Assembly: GCA_964387795.1 (NCBI GenBank)
Contig: CAYLYP010000007.1
Coordinates: forward strand, 1-64,000
Length of the DNA stretch: 64,000 nucleotides
Origin: CAYLYP01 sp964387795
GTDB lineage: Bacteria; Bacteroidota; Bacteroidia; Bacteroidales; UBA7960
Direction: 5' to 3'
Positions 63,444 to 64,000 of this stretch are shown here, one piece after another. The first letter of the stretch is position 1. The number at the start of each line of letters is the position of its first letter. The notes under the pieces are model-generated. The model ran no database searches. It had not been told where the DNA came from and saw only the letters and a program-made list of their open reading frames with translations. Both the position numbers and the translations under genes were made by a program.

Positions 63444-64000
63444 TTCTTTATTCATAAAGTAGCCAAAAATCTTCTTTAATGAATTTTTAATGCTAAACAG
63501 TAAGTAAACAACAAATAATGAAATAGTGATTATTAAGGGGACATAATAATCAAAGCATACTGTATAGAACATTACAAGGCCAAAGCCAATTAATGGAAGC
63601 CAGAATTTGAGCAGAGGGCCTTTTTGATATGAAAAAGCCTTATAAAAACCAAAATAGATGTTCAAAGGGATTGAGATGAGCAGCATTCCCAAGGTGAGAA
63701 AAATGAGTATATGCCTCATCGAATAAAAACCACCCACTACAACAAACGCGATGGTAAGGGCTGTATTCAGGATGTTTATCAGCAGGAGCATTTTTTCTTT
63801 CTCATAAAGGATAAAGACCGAATACATTGTATTAACAATAGACTGATAAACAAGGATGATTGCAACATAAGGGAGATAATCGGCCACTCCCATCCAATCA
63901 TTGCCCCATAGTATAAAAACCAGTTGTTTGGGGAATATTGCCAATATTACAAGGAAAGGGACATTGAACAGCGTAATGATACGGAGCAGGTCAAGGTATT
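63438..64000 (-). CDS. Oligosaccharide flippase (Wzx-like), 5' part beyond the window
   Basis: The reading frame is open to the window edge, with no start codon in range that makes sense, so the gene begins beyond 64000. At least 187 residues are visible, with about six transmembrane helices and a mostly hydrophobic sequence (FLVILAIFPKQLVFILWG, NILNTALTIAFVVVGGFYSMRHIL). This is the C-terminal half of a MATE/Wzx-type transporter, with an LWGNDWMGVADYLPYVAI segment typical of flippases. It would move the lipid-linked repeat unit across the inner membrane. The C-terminal tail is basic (KNSLKKIFGYFMNKES). Confidence 0.82.
   Translation of the reverse strand, partial: YLDLLRIITLFNVPFLVILAIFPKQLVFILWGNDWMGVADYLPYVAIILVYQSIVNTMYSVFILYEKEKMLLLINILNTALTIAFVVVGGFYSMRHILIFLTLGMLLISIPLNIYFGFYKAFSYQKGPLLKFWLPLIGFGLVMFYTVCFDYYVPLIITISLFVVYLLFSIKNSLKKIFGYFMNKES

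Overview
The window comes from a member of the Bacteroidota, most likely a gliding-type or marine relative of the Bacteroidales/Marinilabiliales. The evidence is: type IX secretion (T9SS) C-terminal sorting domains on two secreted proteins, a GldB lipoprotein, a glycine-lipid synthesis pair (GlsA/GlsB), promoters of the Bacteroidota form TTTG-N19/20-TAnnTTTG, the gene order rpsU-xerC-hpf-tRNA-Thr, and a division/cell-wall cluster in the order usual for this phylum. No genus can be fixed from the sequence alone.

Layout. 0-2 kb: the end of a translation-related operon read leftward (rpsU, xerC, hpf, partial tRNA-Thr). 2-13.4 kb: housekeeping and envelope genes (dipeptidyl peptidase IV, pssA, a YraN nuclease-like protein, a PKD/T9SS secreted protein, an AsmA-like protein, an rRNA pseudouridine synthase with a very long Arg/Ser-rich N-terminal tail). 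13.5-30 kb: an FKBP lipoprotein, then yqeY and a complete leftward dcw cluster, transcribed mraZ-rsmH-ftsL-ftsI-murE-mraY-murD-ftsW-murG-murC-ftsQ-ftsA-ftsZ-yqeY. Three 10-bp MraZ-type operator repeats lie upstream of mraZ. 30.4-34.7 kb: glsA-glsB-engB, then gldB and an outer-membrane beta-barrel gene. 34.7-45.6 kb: a less dense region with a LytS/LytTR two-component pair, a formylglycine-enzyme-like lipoprotein, two unrecognised secreted proteins and nadE. 46.1-64 kb: an exopolysaccharide locus containing a polyprenyl glycosylphosphotransferase, at least six glycosyltransferases, a polymerase-like membrane protein, two parallel beta-helix proteins (one very large, with seven InlB-like repeats and a T9SS tail), a QueC-like PP-loop protein of unknown role, and the end of a flippase gene that runs off the window.

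How the genes fit together. The dcw cluster makes the peptidoglycan precursors and the divisome. MurE carries a DNPRSE motif, which points to meso-diaminopimelate peptidoglycan. The polysaccharide locus should start a repeat unit on undecaprenyl phosphate, extend it, flip it and polymerise it. The two beta-helix proteins may modify, cut or bind the product in the periplasm and on the cell surface.

Most unusual signals. (1) A family of about 237-bp non-coding elements with 21-bp terminal inverted repeats. One copy is intact (55.96 kb) and at least four are decayed or rearranged (4.3, 35.6, 38.8 and 50.1 kb). One copy has its palindromic core turned around relative to its arm, and another contains two element ends fused head to head. 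(2) The QueC-like PP-loop protein inside the polysaccharide locus. (3) The paired beta-helix proteins. (4) A compact GC-rich repeat and hairpin at 35.04-35.16 kb. (5) Strong or extended Shine-Dalgarno sequences on ribosome-related genes (rpsU, hpf) in a phylum that mostly avoids them. All identity and similarity statements were made by eye without database searches.
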